From an uncultured Sphingomonadaceae bacterium (GTDB lineage: Bacteria; Pseudomonadota; Alphaproteobacteria; Sphingomonadales; Sphingomonadaceae): 64,000 nt of DNA. The notes beneath the pieces were generated by a model. The model did no database searches. It was not told the DNA's origin and was given only the letters and a program-made list of their open reading frames with translations. Numbering within the stretch: position 1 is the first letter of the stretch; each line of letters starts with the position of its first letter. The DNA is taken from assembly GCA_946479505.1 (NCBI GenBank), contig CAMLGC010000005.1, positions 13,570 to 77,569 of the forward strand. The letters run 5' to 3'. Below, piece by piece: positions 43,614 to 52,959 of this stretch. The position numbers and the translations under genes were made by a program.

Positions 43614-44306
43614 ATGACCAGAAAGATGCGCATTCTGCGCGGGCCGTTGACGATCTGCTGCTTGTTGATGTTGGTGGGCGGCGGCGCGCTGGTTTGGCCC
43701 GAATGGTTCGAACGGATTCGTCCGCTCCAGGCCGAGGCGAATTATGGCGACGTCATTTCATTGTGCGCCTTCGTCGCCACGATCGTCACGGCGTTACTTA
43801 CCGTGGTGCCCAGCCTGCAGTCCATGGCCGATACGTCGCGCTCCGCCCATTATTCGGAGTTGGACGACATGTATCTCCATCTGCTCACTATGGCGGTCGA
43901 AAGGCCGTTCCTGCGCACGCCGGAGAGACAGAATGCATCCCAGCGCGCGCAATATGACCCTTACGCCTTCATGGTGTGGAATTTCCTTGAAACGATTCAC
44001 GACCGCTGCGCCGACGACGAGGAGTTGCTCGATACCTGGCTTCCGATCGTCGCTGCCGAACATGCGGTGCATCGTGTCTGGTTCGCTCGGGAGACGGTTC
44101 CCTACGAAGCCGTGGACTCTCCGAAATTCCGCCTGAAATTCTGCGATTTCGTCTGGCGGGCGTTCTGGATGGATGAGGCCCAGGCGGGCATGCCCCGCGG
44201 CCGCACCCGCACCCGTGCCGCCTGGCCCTATCGAAGCGAGGCGCAGATCGCCGCGGACCCAGGGGTTGCACAGTGGTTGTATCCGGCCGATACCAACTCC
44301 GCCTAA
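43614..44306 (+). CDS. Two-TM membrane protein of unknown function
   Basis: A 230-residue protein with two N-terminal membrane helices (LTICCLLMLVGGGALVW, residues 12-28, and ISLCAFVATIVTALLTVVPSL, residues 48-68). A helical cytoplasmic domain follows: HYSELDDMYLHLLTMAVERPFLR, YDPYAFMVWNFLETIHDRC and VWFARETVPYEAVDSPKFR. The pattern of two helices plus a short helical domain resembles DUF4760/DUF6082-like proteins, but I cannot assign a family. The sequence is visibly less GC-rich than the surroundings (31 of 60 bases at 43741-43800). A good GGAGGGG site precedes the ATG. Confidence 0.75.
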   Translation: MTRKMRILRGPLTICCLLMLVGGGALVWPEWFERIRPLQAEANYGDVISLCAFVATIVTALLTVVPSLQSMADTSRSAHYSELDDMYLHLLTMAVERPFLRTPERQNASQRAQYDPYAFMVWNFLETIHDRCADDEELLDTWLPIVAAEHAVHRVWFARETVPYEAVDSPKFRLKFCDFVWRAFWMDEAQAGMPRGRTRTRAAWPYRSEAQIAADPGVAQWLYPADTNSA

Positions 44307-44362
44307 ACGCCCCCGCGCTCGTGCGTTGACAAGACGAGGCGGGGCCCGCAAGCGCGGGCGCG

Positions 44363-45472
44363 ATGGACGTACGGTTCGGCCTCGATCGCCACATCACGCT
44401 GCCGGGACCGCTCGTGCTCGACAGCGGCGCGAGCCTCGCGCCGGTCGAGATCGCGTACGAGACCTACGGCACGCTCGACGCCCACGCCTCGAACGCGATC
44501 CTCATCTGCCACGCTCTCACCGGCGACCAGCACGTCGCCTCGCCGCATCCGCGCACCGGCAAGCCCGGCTGGTGGGGCCGGATGGTCGGCGAAGGGCTGC
44601 CGATCGATCCGGCGCGGCACTTCATCGTCTGCGCCAACGTGCTCGGAAGCTGCATGGGCTCGTCGGGACCGGCGAGTGCCGATCCCGCGACGGGCAGCCC
44701 CTACGGCATGGCGTTTCCCGTCATCACCATCCGCGACATGGTGCGCGCCCAGGCACTGCTGCTCGACGCACTCGGCATTCAGCGGCTGAAGGCGGTGGTC
44801 GGCGGGTCGATGGGCGGGATGCAGGCCTTGTCGTGGCCGGCAACCTATCCGGCGCGCGTCGGGGCGGCCGTCGTGATCGCCTCGACGGCGCGCCATTCGG
44901 CGCAGAACATCGCCTTCCACGAGGTCGGCCGCCAGGCGGTGATGGCCGATCCCAACTGGCACGGCGGCGACTATTATGACGGCGAGCCGCCCACCGCGGG
45001 CCTCGCCGTGGCGCGCATGGCGGCGCACATCACCTATCTTTCGGAAGCGGGGTTGACCGAGAAGTTCGGGCGCAAGCTCCAGGATCGCGGGGCAAAGACC
45101 TTCGGCTTCGACGCCGATTTCCAGGTCGAAAGCTATCTGCGCCATCAGGGGCTGGCGTTCACCGACCGGTTCGACGCCAACGCCTATCTCTACATCACCC
45201 GCGCGATGGACTATTTCGACCTGGCCGAGGAACATGGCGGGATGCTCGCCAACGCCTTCGCCGGCGCGTGTACGCGCTTCTGCATCGTCAGCTTCGACAC
45301 CGATTGGCTCTATCCCACGGGCGATTCGCGCAGCATCGTCCAGGCACTCAACGCAGCGGGCGCGCCGGCGAGCTTCGTCGAGCTGTCGAGCCCGTTCGGC
45401 CACGACGCCTTCCTGCTCGACTGCCCCGAGCTCAACCGCGTCGTGGATGGTTTCTTGAGGGCAGGCGCATGA
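44363..45472 (+). CDS. metX: Homoserine O-acetyltransferase MetX
   Basis: A 369-residue alpha/beta hydrolase-fold acyltransferase that activates homoserine for methionine synthesis. The nucleophile Ser is in [14 protein letters not shown] near residue 147. The acid is Asp in [11 protein letters not shown] and the base His in [12 protein letters not shown] near residue 350. Some enzymes of this family use succinyl-CoA and sequence alone does not settle it. It overlaps metW by four bases. Confidence 0.94.
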   Translation: MDVRFGLDRHITLPGPLVLDSGASLAPVEIAYETYGTLDAHASNAILICHALTGDQHVASPHPRTGKPGWWGRMVGEGLPIDPARHFIVCANVLGSCMGSSGPASADPATGSPYGMAFPVITIRDMVRAQALLLDALGIQRLKAVVGGSMGGMQALSWPATYPARVGAAVVIASTARHSAQNIAFHEVGRQAVMADPNWHGGDYYDGEPPTAGLAVARMAAHITYLSEAGLTEKFGRKLQDRGAKTFGFDADFQVESYLRHQGLAFTDRFDANAYLYITRAMDYFDLAEEHGGMLANAFAGACTRFCIVSFDTDWLYPTGDSRSIVQALNAAGAPASFVELSSPFGHDAFLLDCPELNRVVDGFLRAGA

Positions 45473-46056
45473 GCCTGCGCCCCGATCTTGCGATCATTGC
45501 CGATCACGTCGCGCCGCGCAGCCGCGTGCTCGATGTCGGCTGCGGCGACGGGGCGCTGATGGCGGCACTGCGCGACACGCACGGGGTCGATGCGCGCGGG
45601 CTCGAGATCGATCCGGCCAACGTCTCGGCCGCGGTCGCGCGGGGGCTGTCGGTGGTGCAGGGCGATGCCGACACCGATCTGGCCGGCTATCCCGACGCGA
45701 GCTTCGATTATGCGATTCTGAGCCAGACGCTCCAGACCGCGCGCAGCCCGCATGTCGTTCTCGATCAGCTCCTGCGGATCGGCAACCAAGCCTTCGTCTC
45801 GTTCCCCAATTTCGCGCACTGGCGCGTGCGCGCGTCGTTGCTTTGGGGCGGTCGAATGCCGGTGACGCGGCTGCTGCCCGAACGCTGGTACGACACGCCC
45901 AACATCCACCATGTCACGATCGACGATTTCCGTGCCTTCGTCCGCGAGCGCGAGATTATCGTCGAACGATCGTGGTTCCTGTCGCACGGCCAGCGGACGA
46001 GCGCCGCCGCCGCAAACTTTCGCGCCGAGCACGCGGTGTTCCTGCTGAGGCGATAG
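45469..46056 (+). CDS. metW: Methionine biosynthesis protein MetW
   Basis: A 195-residue methyltransferase-fold protein with [17 protein letters not shown] near residue 20, then [14 protein letters not shown] and [16 protein letters not shown]. MetW partners MetX in many proteobacteria and is needed for full acyltransferase activity; its own methyltransferase activity is unproven. The ATG overlaps the metX stop. It converges on ssb with 23 bases between. Confidence 0.94.
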   Translation: MSLRPDLAIIADHVAPRSRVLDVGCGDGALMAALRDTHGVDARGLEIDPANVSAAVARGLSVVQGDADTDLAGYPDASFDYAILSQTLQTARSPHVVLDQLLRIGNQAFVSFPNFAHWRVRASLLWGGRMPVTRLLPERWYDTPNIHHVTIDDFRAFVREREIIVERSWFLSHGQRTSAAAANFRAEHAVFLLRR

Positions 46057-46079
46057 AGGGATTCAGCGGATCACATCGC

Positions 46080-46607
46080 TCAGAACGGCACGTCGTCGTC
46101 GAGATCGTCGGCATAGCCGCCACCCGGGCCCGAGCCGCCACCCGAGCCGCCGCTCCGGCCACCGCCGCCACCCGATCGGCCGCCACCGAACTCGCCGCTA
46201 CCCGCACCCCAATCGTCACGGCCCGAACCGACCCCGCCACCCGATCCGCCGCCGGGCGCGCCGTCCAGCATCGTCAGCGCGCCGTTGAAGCCCTGGAGCA
46301 CGATCTCGGTCGAATAGCGGTCCTGTCCGTTCTGGTCCTGCCACTTTCGGGTCTGGAGCTGGCCTTCGATATAGACCTTGGAGCCCTTGTGCAGATAGCG
46401 CTCGGCGATGTTGGCGAGGCCTTCGTTGAAGATCGCGACCGAATGCCATTCGGTCTTTTCCTTGCGCTCGCCGGTGTTGCGGTCTTTCCACGTCTCGGAC
46501 GTGGCGATGCGCAGGTTCACCACCTTGCCGCCGTTCTGAAAGCTCTTGCTCTCCGGATCGCGCCCGAGATTGCCGATCAGGATCACCTTGTTCACGCTGC
46601 CGGCCAT
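46080..46607 (-). CDS. ssb: Single-stranded DNA-binding protein
   Basis: A 175-residue SSB. The OB-fold N-terminal domain ([19 protein letters not shown]...[21 protein letters not shown]) spans about 110 residues. A Gly/Ser-rich linker of about 50 residues leads to the acidic tip DDLDDDVPF, the docking point for repair and replication proteins. It lies nine bases after feoB on the same strand, possibly in one transcript. Confidence 0.97.
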   Translation of the reverse strand: MAGSVNKVILIGNLGRDPESKSFQNGGKVVNLRIATSETWKDRNTGERKEKTEWHSVAIFNEGLANIAERYLHKGSKVYIEGQLQTRKWQDQNGQDRYSTEIVLQGFNGALTMLDGAPGGGSGGGVGSGRDDWGAGSGEFGGGRSGGGGGRSGGSGGGSGPGGGYADDLDDDVPF

Positions 46608-46616
46608 TGTCGCTCC

Positions 46617-48482
46617 CTACAAACCGATTGCTGATGCGATCCAGTATGTAGCGCCCGCGGCGATGTATGCCAGTGCGAACAGATAGCCGACCATGAAAGC
46701 GGGCCATTTCCACCCGTTGGTTTCGCGTCGGGTGATCGCGATGGTCGAGATGCATTGCGGAGCGAAGACGAACCACATCAAAAAGGCGAGCGCGGTGGGC
46801 AGGCTCCAGCGGCCGCGCAGATTCTCGACCATGCTGTCCTGCCCGGAGGGCGCGTCGGGATCATCGATCGCATAGACCGTTCCGATCGCCGCCACCGCCA
46901 CCTCGCGCGCCGCCATCGCCGGGATCAGCGCGAGCGTGATGTCGCGATTGAAGCCGATCGGTTCGAACACGGGGGTGATGGTGTTGGCGATCCGGCCCGC
47001 GATCGAATAATTCACCTCGGATACCGCGCTGTCGGCGGGCGGCTTGGGGAAGCTCAGCAGCGCCCACAGGATGATCGTCGAGGTGAGGATGATCGTGCCC
47101 GCGCGACGCAGGAAGATCCAGGCGCGCTGATAAAGACCGAGCGTGACGTCGCGGAACCGCGGCCATTGATATTTGGGCATCTCCATCATGAAGCCCGACG
47201 AGGCGCCCTTCGTCACTGTCCGGCGCAGCACCAGCGCGGCGAAGAACGCGCCCACGATCCCCATCACGTAGAGCCCGAACATCACGAGCCCCTGGAGCCC
47301 GACAAAGCCCGCCACCGGCGTATTCGGGATGAAGGCGCCGATGATGAGCGTATAAACCGGCAACCGCGCCGAGCAGGTCATCAGCGGCGCGATCAGGATC
47401 GTCGTCAGGCGGTCCTTCTCGTCCTCGATCGTGCGCGTCGCCATGATGCCGGGGACGGCGCAGGCGAACGACGAGAGGAGCGGGATGAAGGCGCGCCCCG
47501 ACAGCCCGACCGAGGCCATGATCCGATCCATCAGGAAGGCGGCGCGCACCATGTATCCGCTCGCTTCGAGCAGCAGGATGAAGAAGAACAGGATCAGGAT
47601 CTGCGGCAGGAACACGATCACCGCGCCGACGCCTGCGATCACGCCGTCGACGATCAGCGAGCGCAGCACTCCATCGGGCATCGCGCCGCGGATCGCATTG
47701 CCGAGCGCACCGAAGCCCGCATCGATTGCGTCGGCGGGCACGGTCGCCCAACTGAACACCGCCTGGAACATCAGGAACAGGATCGCGCAGAGCAGAACGA
47801 GCCCCGCGACCGGATGAAGCGCGACCGAATCGAGCGCGTGGCTCCAGCGGCGCACCGGCGTCTCGGAGATCGTCGCCGCGAGCGAGATTGCCCGTGCGCG
47901 GCGCTGGAGCGTGATGATGTCGTCGCCGAGGCTGCCGTCGCTGGCAGTGAGCTTGACCGCAGGGCCGCGCCGCAGCGTCTCGGCAAGCGCGGCCTTGAGA
48001 TCGTCGATCCCGCGGCGGCGCACCGCGACGGTGGGCACCACCGGCACGCCGAGCTCGCGCTGAAGCGCTGCCGGGTCGAGCTCGAGCCCGTCGCGCGCGG
48101 CGAGATCGATCATGTTGAGCGCCACCACCACCGGCAGGCCGAGTGCGATGAGCTGGAGCGTGAAGCGCAGGTGGTTGTCGAGATTGGCGGCATCGACGAC
48201 GACGATCAGCGCGTCGGGCAGCCGCTCGCCTTCCTGTGCGCCCGTCACCACGTCGCGCGTCACGCGCTCGTCGGGCGAGGACGGCTCGAGGCTGTACGCA
48301 CCCGGAAGATCGAGCAACTCGATCGGGCGGCCATCGGCCAGCGCGAGTCGGCCCGCGTGGCGCTCGACCGTGACCCCGGGATAATTGCCCACCTTCTGCC
48401 GCGCGCCGGTGAGCGCGTTGAACAGCGCGCTCTTGCCGGAATTGGGATTTCCGACCAGCGCAATCAGTGGTGCCGGAGTCAT
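46617..48482 (-). CDS. feoB: Ferrous iron transporter FeoB
   Basis: A 621-residue inner-membrane protein that imports Fe(II). The cytosolic G domain has GNPNSGKSALFNALTG near residue 12, DLPGAYSLEPSSPDE and ALNMIDLAARDG. About eight membrane helices follow in two nucleoside-recognition (Gate) domains, for example LIALPLMTCSARLPVYTLIIGAF, with the conserved Cys in TCSARLPVY. It is shorter than E. coli FeoB (773) because the linker and ends are trimmed. feoA lies one base upstream. Confidence 0.96.
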   Translation of the reverse strand: MTPAPLIALVGNPNSGKSALFNALTGARQKVGNYPGVTVERHAGRLALADGRPIELLDLPGAYSLEPSSPDERVTRDVVTGAQEGERLPDALIVVVDAANLDNHLRFTLQLIALGLPVVVALNMIDLAARDGLELDPAALQRELGVPVVPTVAVRRRGIDDLKAALAETLRRGPAVKLTASDGSLGDDIITLQRRARAISLAATISETPVRRWSHALDSVALHPVAGLVLLCAILFLMFQAVFSWATVPADAIDAGFGALGNAIRGAMPDGVLRSLIVDGVIAGVGAVIVFLPQILILFFFILLLEASGYMVRAAFLMDRIMASVGLSGRAFIPLLSSFACAVPGIMATRTIEDEKDRLTTILIAPLMTCSARLPVYTLIIGAFIPNTPVAGFVGLQGLVMFGLYVMGIVGAFFAALVLRRTVTKGASSGFMMEMPKYQWPRFRDVTLGLYQRAWIFLRRAGTIILTSTIILWALLSFPKPPADSAVSEVNYSIAGRIANTITPVFEPIGFNRDITLALIPAMAAREVAVAAIGTVYAIDDPDAPSGQDSMVENLRGRWSLPTALAFLMWFVFAPQCISTIAITRRETNGWKWPAFMVGYLFALAYIAAGATYWIASAIGL

Positions 48483-48483
48483 G

Positions 48484-48753
48484 CTATCCCGCGGGAGAAA
48501 CGTGAATCGCGCCCGCGACCGTACGCCTGAGCGCCACCGTCATCCGCCCGATTCGGCACGCGATCGGCCCGCCGCCGAGCCGCGCGCGATGCAGCACTTC
48601 GATCGCGACACCCTCGTCGAAGCCGAGCTCGCGCAGCCGCCGCGCCTCGGGCGTGGCGAGCCGGTGCCAGTCGATTCCGGCGACGGTCGCCCGCTGGCGC
48701 CGCGGCAGATGCTCGAGGCTGACGGGAATGGTCACGCGCGAGGACATATCCAT
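48484..48753 (-). CDS. feoA: Ferrous iron transport accessory protein FeoA
   Basis: An 89-residue SH3-like FeoA: LEHLPRRQRATVAGID, RRLRELGFDEGVAIEVLHRARLGGGPIACRIG and MTVALRR follow the family order. It binds FeoB and supports iron uptake. ATG 48753 or ATG 48747 can start it. A possible Fur operator lies directly upstream. Confidence 0.92.
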   Translation of the reverse strand: MDMSSRVTIPVSLEHLPRRQRATVAGIDWHRLATPEARRLRELGFDEGVAIEVLHRARLGGGPIACRIGRMTVALRRTVAGAIHVSPAG

Positions 48754-48756
48754 GCT

Positions 48757-48780
48757 GCGAGTGATTATCAATAACGAGTG
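48757..48780 (-). promoter_or_regulatory. Possible Fur box upstream of feoA
   Basis: The AT-rich element gcgagtgattatcaataacg in otherwise GC-rich DNA directly before feoA. Read on the minus strand it contains TTATTGATAATCACT, resembling half of the GATAATGATAATC-type Fur box. The feoAB context fits iron control, but the palindrome is incomplete. Confidence 0.45.
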
Positions 48781-48843
48781 GCAAAGGGAAGCCCTGATGC
48801 GAACGATTCGCGTCAACGTCTGATATGGGGAAGAATTGCCCTC

Positions 48844-49506
48844 TTATACCACTGGGTAGCGTAGCCGACCGATGAAGCGGGAGAGGCTCGGACGATGCTC
48901 GACGCGCTTGAGGAAGCCGGCCTTGGCTTTCTCGAAGCGCATGATCCCCTCGATTCGCCGCGCGAGAAAACCGCGCGTCTCGGCCAAGCCTTCGCTTTCG
49001 TCGTCGAGAAGGACCGTGACGGTCGCGCCGTAGATCGCTGCCAGCATGCCGCGTTTGGTGTAATGGTTGTAGTCGGTCGCGGTGTCGCCCGCGGCGCGCC
49101 ACATGCCGTCGGCAGCGCGCCAGCCCAGCCTGGCCCCGCGCGCGATATTCTGCGGCAGCGCGAGGATCGCAAGCGCGCGGCGCAGCGATTCGCGATTGGG
49201 GGCGAGCAACTCTAGCCGGGTCTCGATCAGCGCACTGATCTTCTCGCGGACTTTCATCGTGGCGAGTCGTTCGGCCGGGAGCGCGGCGAGCATCCGGCGA
49301 TCGACGTCGGCAAACCAGGCGTCGATCATGTCCACCGCGCCGCCGGGAAAGGCGAGCGCGGCGACATCGGGATCGATCCCGAGCATCCCCGCGGCGGTGA
49401 CGACCGCGTCCTCGCCCCAGCCGTCGAACGCAGCGTTTTCGGCGATCACGGGCGCGAGGCCGCTGCGAATTTCGTCGAGCGTGGCGTCGGGGGCAAGGTC
49501 GGTCAT
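48844..49506 (-). CDS. COQ9 family ubiquinone biosynthesis protein
   Basis: A 220-residue COQ9 protein, a lipid-binding helper for ring hydroxylation in ubiquinone synthesis. Family marks are GWGEDAVVTAAGMLGIDPDVAALAFPGGAVDMIDAW near residue 30 and the helix TDYNHYTKRGMLAAIYGATVTVLLDD near residue 145. No transmembrane segment. Its ATG overlaps the stop of the EamA transporter gene. Confidence 0.92.
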   Translation of the reverse strand: MTDLAPDATLDEIRSGLAPVIAENAAFDGWGEDAVVTAAGMLGIDPDVAALAFPGGAVDMIDAWFADVDRRMLAALPAERLATMKVREKISALIETRLELLAPNRESLRRALAILALPQNIARGARLGWRAADGMWRAAGDTATDYNHYTKRGMLAAIYGATVTVLLDDESEGLAETRGFLARRIEGIMRFEKAKAGFLKRVEHRPSLSRFIGRLRYPVV

Positions 49507-50456
49507 CGCGCGTCTCCTTCCTCGTATCTAGTCTGCACCCCCGGCGGCGCAAGCTGGATGGGCGCGGGCGAGCGCCGCCGCACGAGCACGAGCGCGACGC
49601 CGACCAGCGCCGCGCCCACCATGTCGGCTGCGCCCAGCACCTCGCCATAGGCGAGCCAGCCGACGGTTCCCGCGACGATCGGCTGGGTGAGCAGCGCGAT
49701 GCCGATGACGAGGGGCGACAGTTTGCCGAGCGCGTAGATCATCAGTCCCTGGCCGACGATCTGACTCGACAGCGCGACGCCGACCAGCGGCGCCCAATGA
49801 TCGGGCCAGACACGCTCGCCGAGCGCCAGCGCGAACAGCAGGAGCGGCAGCACGCTCACCAGCGACGACAATGCGAGCGCCGGCAGCGGCGCGAGGACCG
49901 TCCGCGCCCGCGCCATCAGGATGAAATAGCCGGTATAGAGCAGCCCGGCGAGCAGGCAGAGCGCGTCGCCGGCGAGATTCTGGGGCGACAGCTCGTAGGA
50001 TCGGCCCATCAGCAGGATCGCGCCTGCCATCGCCATGGTCAGCGCGACCGCCTGCATCCGGCCCGGCAGCGCACGCGCCACGATGAAACCGTAAACGGGA
50101 TAGAAAAGCGTCGCCGAATTGCCGAACAGGGTCGCGTTGGCGAGCGTCGTCCGCAGGATGCCGAGGTGCCAGCTCGCGAGATCGGCGGCAAAGCACAGCC
50201 CGCCGACCGCCAGCGTCGCAACCAGCGGCCCGGTGAGCGTGCGCGGGCGCCACCCGGTGCCCCAGGCGGCGGCGAACAGCACCGGCAGCGCCAGCGCCAG
50301 CCGCCAGAATCCCGTCGCCACCGGTCCTGTGTCGGCGAGTCGGACGAACCACGGGCCGAAGGCGAGCGCGATATTGGCGGCGATCAGCGCCGCGACCGGT
50401 AGTGCGCCGCCGCTTGTCGCGGGCGAAGTTTTTCTTGAAGTCGCCGAATCGTGCAT
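49503..50456 (-). CDS. EamA family (DMT) transporter
   Basis: A 317-residue inner-membrane protein with about ten helices in two EamA repeats, beginning VAALIAANIALAFGPWFVRL and LYTGYFILMARARTVLAPLPALALSSL. TLFGNSATLFYPVYGFIVA and LLTQPIVAGTVGWLAYGEVLGAADMVGAALV are typical of the family. It exports metabolites; the substrate is unknown. It is coupled to the COQ9 gene and divergent from the ene-reductase gene. Confidence 0.9.
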   Translation of the reverse strand: MHDSATSRKTSPATSGGALPVAALIAANIALAFGPWFVRLADTGPVATGFWRLALALPVLFAAAWGTGWRPRTLTGPLVATLAVGGLCFAADLASWHLGILRTTLANATLFGNSATLFYPVYGFIVARALPGRMQAVALTMAMAGAILLMGRSYELSPQNLAGDALCLLAGLLYTGYFILMARARTVLAPLPALALSSLVSVLPLLLFALALGERVWPDHWAPLVGVALSSQIVGQGLMIYALGKLSPLVIGIALLTQPIVAGTVGWLAYGEVLGAADMVGAALVGVALVLVRRRSPAPIQLAPPGVQTRYEEGDAR

Positions 50457-50507
50457 GACGCCTCCAAGCGCCTATCTGGAAGAGCTCGCGTAGCAAAAGG
50501 AAACCCG

Positions 50508-51593
50508 ATGCCAAGCCTCTTCGATTCCGTGCAGCTCGGCGCGATCGCCGCGCCCAACCGCATCCTGATGGCGCCGCTCACCCGCGCCCGGTCGACCCGC
50601 GACCACGTGCCGACGCCAGTGATGGTCGATTATTATCGCCAGCGCGCCGGGGCGGGGCTGATCCTTTCCGAAGCGACCGGGATCAGCCGCCAGGGGCTGG
50701 GCTGGCCGCACGCGCCGGGTCTGTGGTCGGACGAGCAGGTCGAAGCGTGGAAACCCGTCACCGAGACGGTGCATGCGGCGGGCGGGCGCATCTTTGCCCA
50801 ATTGTGGCACATGGGGCGCGTCGTCCATTCGAGCGTCACCGGCGAGCAGCCGGTCTCCGCCTCCGCGACGCAGGCCGAGGGCAAGGCGCACACCTATGAC
50901 GGCAAGCGGCCCTACGAGCCGGCCCGCGCGCTCGGGCTGGACGAGATTCCCGGGCTGCTCGACGATTACGCCCGCGCCGCGCACAACGCGATCCGCGCCG
51001 GGTTCGACGGGGTCCAGCTTCACGCCGCCAACGGCTATCTGATCGACCAGTTTCTGCGCGACGCGACCAACCGGCGCGACGATCGCTACGGCGGGCCGAT
51101 CGAGAACCGCATTCGCCTGCTGTCCGAGGCGACGCAGGCGCTGATCGACGCGGTCGGCGCCGACCGCGTCGCCGTGCGGCTGTCGCCCAATGACGGCGTC
51201 AACGGCGCCGAGGACAGCGACCCCGAAGCCCTGTTCGTCGCCGCCGCGGCCGAGCTCGACCGGCTCGGCATCGCCTTCCTCGAAATGCGCGCCTCGCGCC
51301 CCGACAGCAGCTTCCGCAAGGGCGAGCGCGATCTGGTTCCGTCGATCCGCGCCGCCTTCACCCGCCCGCTGGCGCTCAATTCCGATTATGGGATCGAGGA
51401 CGGCCAGGCCGAGCTCGACGACGGCCGGGCGGACGCAATCGCCTATGGCCGGCCCTATATCGCCAATCCCGATCTGGTGACGCGGTTCCGCGCGCGCGCG
51501 CCGCTCAACGAACCCCGGCCGGCCACCTTCTACACGCAAGGGGCGGAGGGCTATGTCGATTATCCGGCGCTCGACAGCGTCGCGGCCGAGTAG
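50508..51593 (+). CDS. Old yellow enzyme family ene-reductase
   Basis: A 361-residue FMN-dependent TIM-barrel reductase that reduces activated C=C bonds with NAD(P)H. NRILMAPLTRARS at the N-terminus and the His/Asn pair in VQLHAANGYLIDQFLRD near residue 180 bind substrate and FMN. DAIAYGRPYIANPDLVTRF ends the FMN phosphate site. It resembles NemA (N-ethylmaleimide reductase). ATG 50508 is chosen with AAAGGAAA upstream. Confidence 0.92.
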   Translation: MPSLFDSVQLGAIAAPNRILMAPLTRARSTRDHVPTPVMVDYYRQRAGAGLILSEATGISRQGLGWPHAPGLWSDEQVEAWKPVTETVHAAGGRIFAQLWHMGRVVHSSVTGEQPVSASATQAEGKAHTYDGKRPYEPARALGLDEIPGLLDDYARAAHNAIRAGFDGVQLHAANGYLIDQFLRDATNRRDDRYGGPIENRIRLLSEATQALIDAVGADRVAVRLSPNDGVNGAEDSDPEALFVAAAAELDRLGIAFLEMRASRPDSSFRKGERDLVPSIRAAFTRPLALNSDYGIEDGQAELDDGRADAIAYGRPYIANPDLVTRFRARAPLNEPRPATFYTQGAEGYVDYPALDSVAAE

Positions 51594-51599
51594 CGCTGC

Positions 51600-52001
51600 T
51601 CAGCCCGGCTCGAACCGGTCGAGCCACGACGTCACCCGCTCGCGCGCGCCCTTCCACAGCTTGGGCTGGAAGACGAGCGCGAGCAACACCAGTGCTCCGG
51701 GCCAGGCGATCGCCAGCACGACATAGGCAAAAGCGAGGACGATCGCGCCAAGTCGCACGCGCGACACGAGCGCTGCGGCGGCCGGATCGAGCGTCAGCGT
51801 GCGCGGGCCCTTGTCATCATACCAGCGCCGCGTCGTCAGCGCGGCGGTGCCGCCGAAGTTGAGCGTGCGCATCCCCGGGCGCGCGCGAGCAATCCTTGTC
51901 GGGGTGGTCACGGGCGGCGGCGCAGTCTCGGTCCAGGTGTCGATCACCTTGAGCCGCCGATCCTGCTCGACGACGCGGTAGCGCTGCGGCGGCGCCTCCA
52001 T
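51600..52001 (-). CDS. Hypothetical membrane protein after rib operon
   Basis: A 133-residue protein. The N-terminal soluble part (YRVVEQDRRLKVIDTW, TLNFGGTAALTTRRWYDDKGPRTLTL) is followed by one or two membrane helices (LGAIVLAFAYVVLAIAWPGALVLLALVF) and a short basic end. I recognise no family. It follows the GNAT gene by two bases and is the last gene of the rib transcript. The start ATG 52001 is chosen over 52046. Confidence 0.7.
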   Translation of the reverse strand: MEAPPQRYRVVEQDRRLKVIDTWTETAPPPVTTPTRIARARPGMRTLNFGGTAALTTRRWYDDKGPRTLTLDPAAAALVSRVRLGAIVLAFAYVVLAIAWPGALVLLALVFQPKLWKGARERVTSWLDRFEPG

Positions 52002-52003
52002 CC

Positions 52004-52540
52004 TCACCCGACGCGCGCCTTCCACTCCTGTGCGCTCTGCCCCCACGCATCGACGCGCACCTCATCGAGCGGCGGGGGCAGGTGGGTCGGACCGCGATTG
52101 GCGGAGCCGAGCCGTTCGGCGAGGCGGATCGACCGGATATTGTCCGGCGCGATCGTGTGGATGATCTCGGTCCAGCCGAGCACATCCACCGCATAGTCCA
52201 TCGCTGCGCACGCCGCCTCATAGGCGTACCCGCGACCCGCGAAGCCCGGCGCCACGCCCCAGCCCACCTCGGTGCCCGGCCAACCCTCGGGCTGCCACGG
52301 CCCGATCCGCCCGACCCAGGCACCCGTTGCGCGCTCGATCACCGAAAACATCGAGAAGCCGTTGACCATCCACGCGCCGGCACGTTCGCACAATTGTCGC
52401 CACGCCTGTTCGCGCCCGACCGGGCCGCCCAGGAAGCGCATCGCCTCCCGGTCGGCATACATCGCCGCCCAGCCGTCGAGATCCTCGCCGTTGGGCGGCC
52501 GCAGCATCAGCCGGTCGGTGAACAACACCGGCGCGCGCAT
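52004..52540 (-). CDS. GNAT acetyltransferase, RimJ/RimL type
   Basis: A 178-residue acetyltransferase beginning LFTDRLMLRPPNGEDLDGWAAM, the RimJ/RimL form. The acetyl-CoA loop is GWGVAPGFAGRGYAYEAACAAMDY near residue 97, then HTIAPDNIRSIRLAERLG. The acceptor is unknown. It shares one base with ribH (TGATG). Confidence 0.87.
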   Translation of the reverse strand: MRAPVLFTDRLMLRPPNGEDLDGWAAMYADREAMRFLGGPVGREQAWRQLCERAGAWMVNGFSMFSVIERATGAWVGRIGPWQPEGWPGTEVGWGVAPGFAGRGYAYEAACAAMDYAVDVLGWTEIIHTIAPDNIRSIRLAERLGSANRGPTHLPPPLDEVRVDAWGQSAQEWKARVG

Positions 52541-52959
52541 CAGCCGAACCGCTCGCGCAGCGCCAGCATCGCGAGCGCCGCCTTGGCCGCCTCGCCGCCT
52601 TTGTCCTTTTCGTCCGGCCGGGCGCGAGTGAGCGCCTGGGCCTCGTTCTCGACCGTCAGGATGCCGTTGCCGATCGCAAGCCCGTCCATGGCGAGCGCCA
52701 TCAGCCCGCGCGCGCTTTCGCCCGCGACGATCTCGAAATGGTAGGTCTCGCCCCGGATCACGACGCCGAGCGCGACATAGGCGTCGAACCGCCCGCTCTC
52801 GCTCGCCAGCGCGACCGCCCCGGGCACCTCGAGCGCGCCGGGCACGGTGATCGTCTCGTGGCTATGCCCCGCCGCCTCGATTGCGGCCCGCGCGCCTTGG
52901 AGAAGCAGGTCGTTGAGGTGCTCGTAGAAGCGCGCCTCGACGATCAGAATATGCGCCAT
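52540..52959 (-). CDS. ribH: 6,7-dimethyl-8-ribityllumazine synthase
   Basis: A 139-residue lumazine synthase that condenses the pyrimidine and the four-carbon unit in riboflavin synthesis. [14 protein letters not shown] near residue 41 and [22 protein letters not shown] near residue 65 are its active-site loops, with the catalytic His in TYHFE. It is coupled to ribBX (sharing one base) and to the GNAT gene downstream. Confidence 0.94.
   Translation of the reverse strand: MAHILIVEARFYEHLNDLLLQGARAAIEAAGHSHETITVPGALEVPGAVALASESGRFDAYVALGVVIRGETYHFEIVAGESARGLMALAMDGLAIGNGILTVENEAQALTRARPDEKDKGGEAAKAALAMLALRERFG

Noticed and set aside
44307..44362. Hairpin GCCCGC-aagc-GCGGGC just before metX considered as a SAM-II riboswitch
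   Set aside because: The 56-base gap is too short and lacks the conserved pseudoknot strand; only a simple hairpin is present.
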